NCBI GenBank assembly: GCA_963920575.1
Contig: OY986965.1
Span: forward strand, 30,808,007-30,872,006
Length of the DNA stretch: 64,000 bases
Reading direction: 5' to 3'
Source: Narthecium ossifragum
Lineage: Eukaryota > Streptophyta > Magnoliopsida > Dioscoreales > Nartheciaceae
Every line of letters begins with the position of its first letter. The first letter of the stretch is position 1. The position numbers and the translations under genes are program-made. The notes below the pieces were generated by a model that was not told the DNA's origin, did no database searches, and saw nothing but the letters and a program-made list of their open reading frames with translations. Positions 62,129 through 64,000 of this stretch are shown piece by piece.

Positions 62129-63583
62129 GGCTAAATTACTGTTTTGGGCCCTGTGGTTTTCATCATATTTTATTTTGGGCCCTGTGGGTTAAAATCTTTC
62201 AACTAGGGCCCAGTGGTTTTGATTTTGTAACAATTGAGACCCTAATGGCGACGCCGTCAACTCTATTGACGGCAAATGGGTCACGTGACATCACGTGACC
62301 CATTTACCGCGTGGGTTTTAACCACCATCCGGTTTCTTTTAGGGCATTTGCCCGTGGTCCGTGTCCGGTGAGCCGGGTCGACGGCGAGGTGATCAACCGA
62401 CAAACGTCGCCGGAGCACGTTGGTCGCGTTCCTAGCCCTAGGAAGGTATTCATAAATAGCTTCCTCCTCATCTGGATCAGCTGCAATGTCACCACCCATA
62501 TATCCTGCAAAGTACTTTTTTCCTCCATGCACATGTGCATCAGCTGCAATGTTGACAGGTACTAATTTGGCACAATTGTGAGCCTCCAAAAGTTCATCTG
62601 GATCATCTTCATCATCACTGCTTCCCTCTACCTCTGGATCATACCTAACAGCTGAATCATCACTGTCTATGTCAAACTCCTCTGCGATATCTTTTCCTCT
62701 GTTTTTTTGCCCAGTATCTTCATCACCACTGCTTCCCACTTCAATATTTATTCCTTCCTCAGCTGTCAACATAGGACAATCTTGAGTCTTTGTAGCATTT
62801 AAATCGCCCATCTCCAGCATATCTATGCTATCATGCTCAACATAAACTGAGACGTGGCCATCCTTATGCCCATGATCTCCCATTTGTAGCACCTCTGAAT
62901 CTGTTGTTAAATCTTTTAGATCAGTTGAGTCAGCAGATGAGTACCAAAGCTTCCTGAACTTCTTATAACCTATCTGATCAAGCATGTCTTCAATTTCTAT
63001 GATGCTCAAGCGATCAACTTCACAATTCTCAACCATACTGACCTCACCCCCAACATATTTTCCATCCACAAACTGCCCCCTGTGATAAATGTCAATCCTA
63101 AAAAGCTCGTGAACCATCTTCCATATACAATGGACTCAATGCACTTGTTTAGGAGCAAATGCTTGGTGAAGCCAGGAGGACGAAGCAAGGAGGACGAAGC
63201 AAGGAGGACGAAGCCAGGAGGAAGAAACATACCTTCTGTTCGGTGGATGGGAAGAGGAAATACCGGTGGATCTAGGGCTAGGGACGCGACCAACGTGCTC
63301 CGGCGACGTTTGTCGGTTGATCACCTCGCCGTCGACCCGGCTCACCGGATACGGACCACGGGCAAATGCCCTAAAAAAACCGGATGGTGGTTAAAACCCA
63401 CGCGGTAAATGGGTCACGCGATGTCACGTGACCCATTTGCCATCAATAGAGTTGACGGCGTCGGCATTAGGGTCTCAATTGTTACAAAATCAAAACCACA
63501 GGGCCCTAGTTGAAAGATTTTAAACCACAGGGCCCAAAATGAAATATGATGAAAACCACAGGGCCCAAAACAGTAATTTAGCC
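62129..63583. mobile_element. Internally deleted MULE with ~312-bp terminal inverted repeats, in a DGD intron
   Basis: TTAAAACTT stands at 62120-62128 and 63584-63592. The inverted repeats (62129-62442 and 63272-63583) are over 90% alike. They begin GGCTAAATTACTGTTTTGGG and contain a palindrome with two G-boxes, GGGTCACGTGACATCACGTG. The interior codes only for the N-terminal part of a MULE protein. The closeness of the two arms implies a young insertion. Confidence 0.93.
62470..63117 (-). pseudogene. N-terminal PB1-like domain fragment of a MULE transposase
   Basis: From ATG at 63115-63117 the frame reads VHELFRIDIYHRGQFVDGKY, VGGEVSMVENCEVDRLSIIE and IEDMLDQIGYKKFRKLWYSS. That is the PB1-like N-terminal domain seen in many MURA-type proteins (..HGG.FV....YVGGEV...D.D.....). 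An acidic, Ser-rich linker follows (DSDDSAVRYDPEVEGSSDDE). The frame then runs into the terminal repeat, where DNA-binding, DDE and SWIM domains should come. All of these are deleted, so this is a defective derivative of an autonomous element. Confidence 0.75.
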
Positions 63584-63592
63584 TTAAAACTT

Positions 63593-63897
63593 TACTGAGA
63601 GGCTTGACTCATAGCTGAGACATTTCTATCAGCAACCCTTACCAACCATCTCAAGCTTGAAAGCCTAATCACATAACAAACACCTTTCAAAAGAAGACAG
63701 AAACAGAAACAAGACATTTCATTCTTGAACTCCAAAGATAAACATGCAGGCATTTAACAGTTAACACAGAGTAATATGGTTTGATATGCATTATCACTGC
63801 ACATACAACATGAAAATAATCTATGAAAGAAAAGCAATCATCTCTCAAGTTTGTGCAGCATCAAATTCAAGTGTACTTATTGAAAAGCTCGAGGTAC
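63593..63897. other. Intron sequence of the DGD-like pseudogene
   Basis: AT-rich intron remainder between the MULE duplication and the next exon. Nothing else is seen. Confidence 0.5.
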
Positions 63898-64000
63898 CTT
63901 TCCAGGATAGAACCTTATGTTGAAGCTCGATGCAAAATCAATTCTTTCATCAATCCACTGACGATCATATCATTCATGTTCTGATGGTGATCCGAATGTG

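Larger units (their letters stand above)
61000..64000 (-). pseudogene. DGD2: Digalactosyldiacylglycerol synthase (DGD2-like), broken and incomplete
   Basis: DGD enzymes add a second galactose to MGDG at the outer plastid envelope. Three exons are seen: 63898-64000 (runs off the window), 61785-62051 and 61000-61349, joining in phase. They encode QWIDERIDFASSFNIRFYPG, FSIEKRSILPVGDITEIISD, WYHHGQRWKNKFWRVIGVVH, TNYLEYVKREKNG, VIRLSAATQDVPRSIICNVH, GVNPKFLKVGL, FTKGAYYIGKMIWSKGYREL, MDLYGSGEDS and PGRDHADTLFH. A TGA at 63970-63972 interrupts EHE*YDRQW. The C-terminal exons, expected to the left (YKVFLNPST, AEALAMGK and on), are absent down to the next gene. A MULE sits in the intron between 62051 and 63898. 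The stop and the missing 3' end together mark a pseudogene, though assembly error or a distant exon cannot be excluded. Confidence 0.75.

Overview
This window is nuclear DNA from a flowering plant. It holds intron-containing genes for plant-only families: a PPR protein, RETICULATA-related, DA1, a BEL1-like homeobox protein, GLOX and RABA2. These are separated by AT-rich spacers crowded with transposons. A non-grass monocot seems likely, but that is an impression and the sequence does not prove it.

Layout. 1-667 (-): 5' part of a CRR2-like chloroplast PPR gene. 915-11662: a 10.7-kb Mutator-like element (MULE) bounded by a perfect 9-bp target-site duplication. It carries two five-exon plant mobile domain (PMD) genes on the plus strand, one broken and one open throughout. 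On the minus strand it carries a FAR1-type zinc finger / MULE transposase / SWIM / OTU-protease gene with two in-frame stops. 12779-16714 (+): RETICULATA-related gene. 17.7-18.4 kb: possible pair of small-peptide loci. 20492-22812 (-): protein phosphatase PP1. 26092-30384 (+): DA1 ubiquitin-activated peptidase. 30665-33919: an old small element into which two non-autonomous MULEs have inserted, each with a 9-bp duplication. 36.1 kb: FAR1-like fragment. 36.65-36.93 kb: dense inverted repeats. 37973-41239 (-): BEL1-like homeobox gene with a GC-AG intron. 44.6 kb: three back-to-back hairpins. 45537-47252 (+): secreted glyoxal/aldehyde oxidase. 48216-50437 (-): RABA2/Rab11 GTPase. 52870-53570: 5'-truncated LINE. 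53644-54676: probable small MULE. 54937-57427 (+): Elongin-C. 59364-59719 (-): two-exon gene for a 77-residue secreted cysteine-rich peptide. 61000-64000 (-): broken DGD-type digalactosyldiacylglycerol synthase with a 1.46-kb MULE in an intron.

The host genes are unrelated housekeeping and developmental genes and do not form a cluster. The coherent system is the large MULE: a transposase fused to an OTU-type cysteine protease, two PMD genes, and arrays of short ATCGGTA/TACCGAT palindromes next to each of the three genes. An inverted repeat of about 200 bp also brackets the intact PMD gene. The other MULE-like insertions share the 9-10 bp duplication size but have different terminal repeats, so several families have been active here.

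Exon borders were set by hand from GT/AG signals, reading phase and remembered family patterns. No alignment or transcript data were used.
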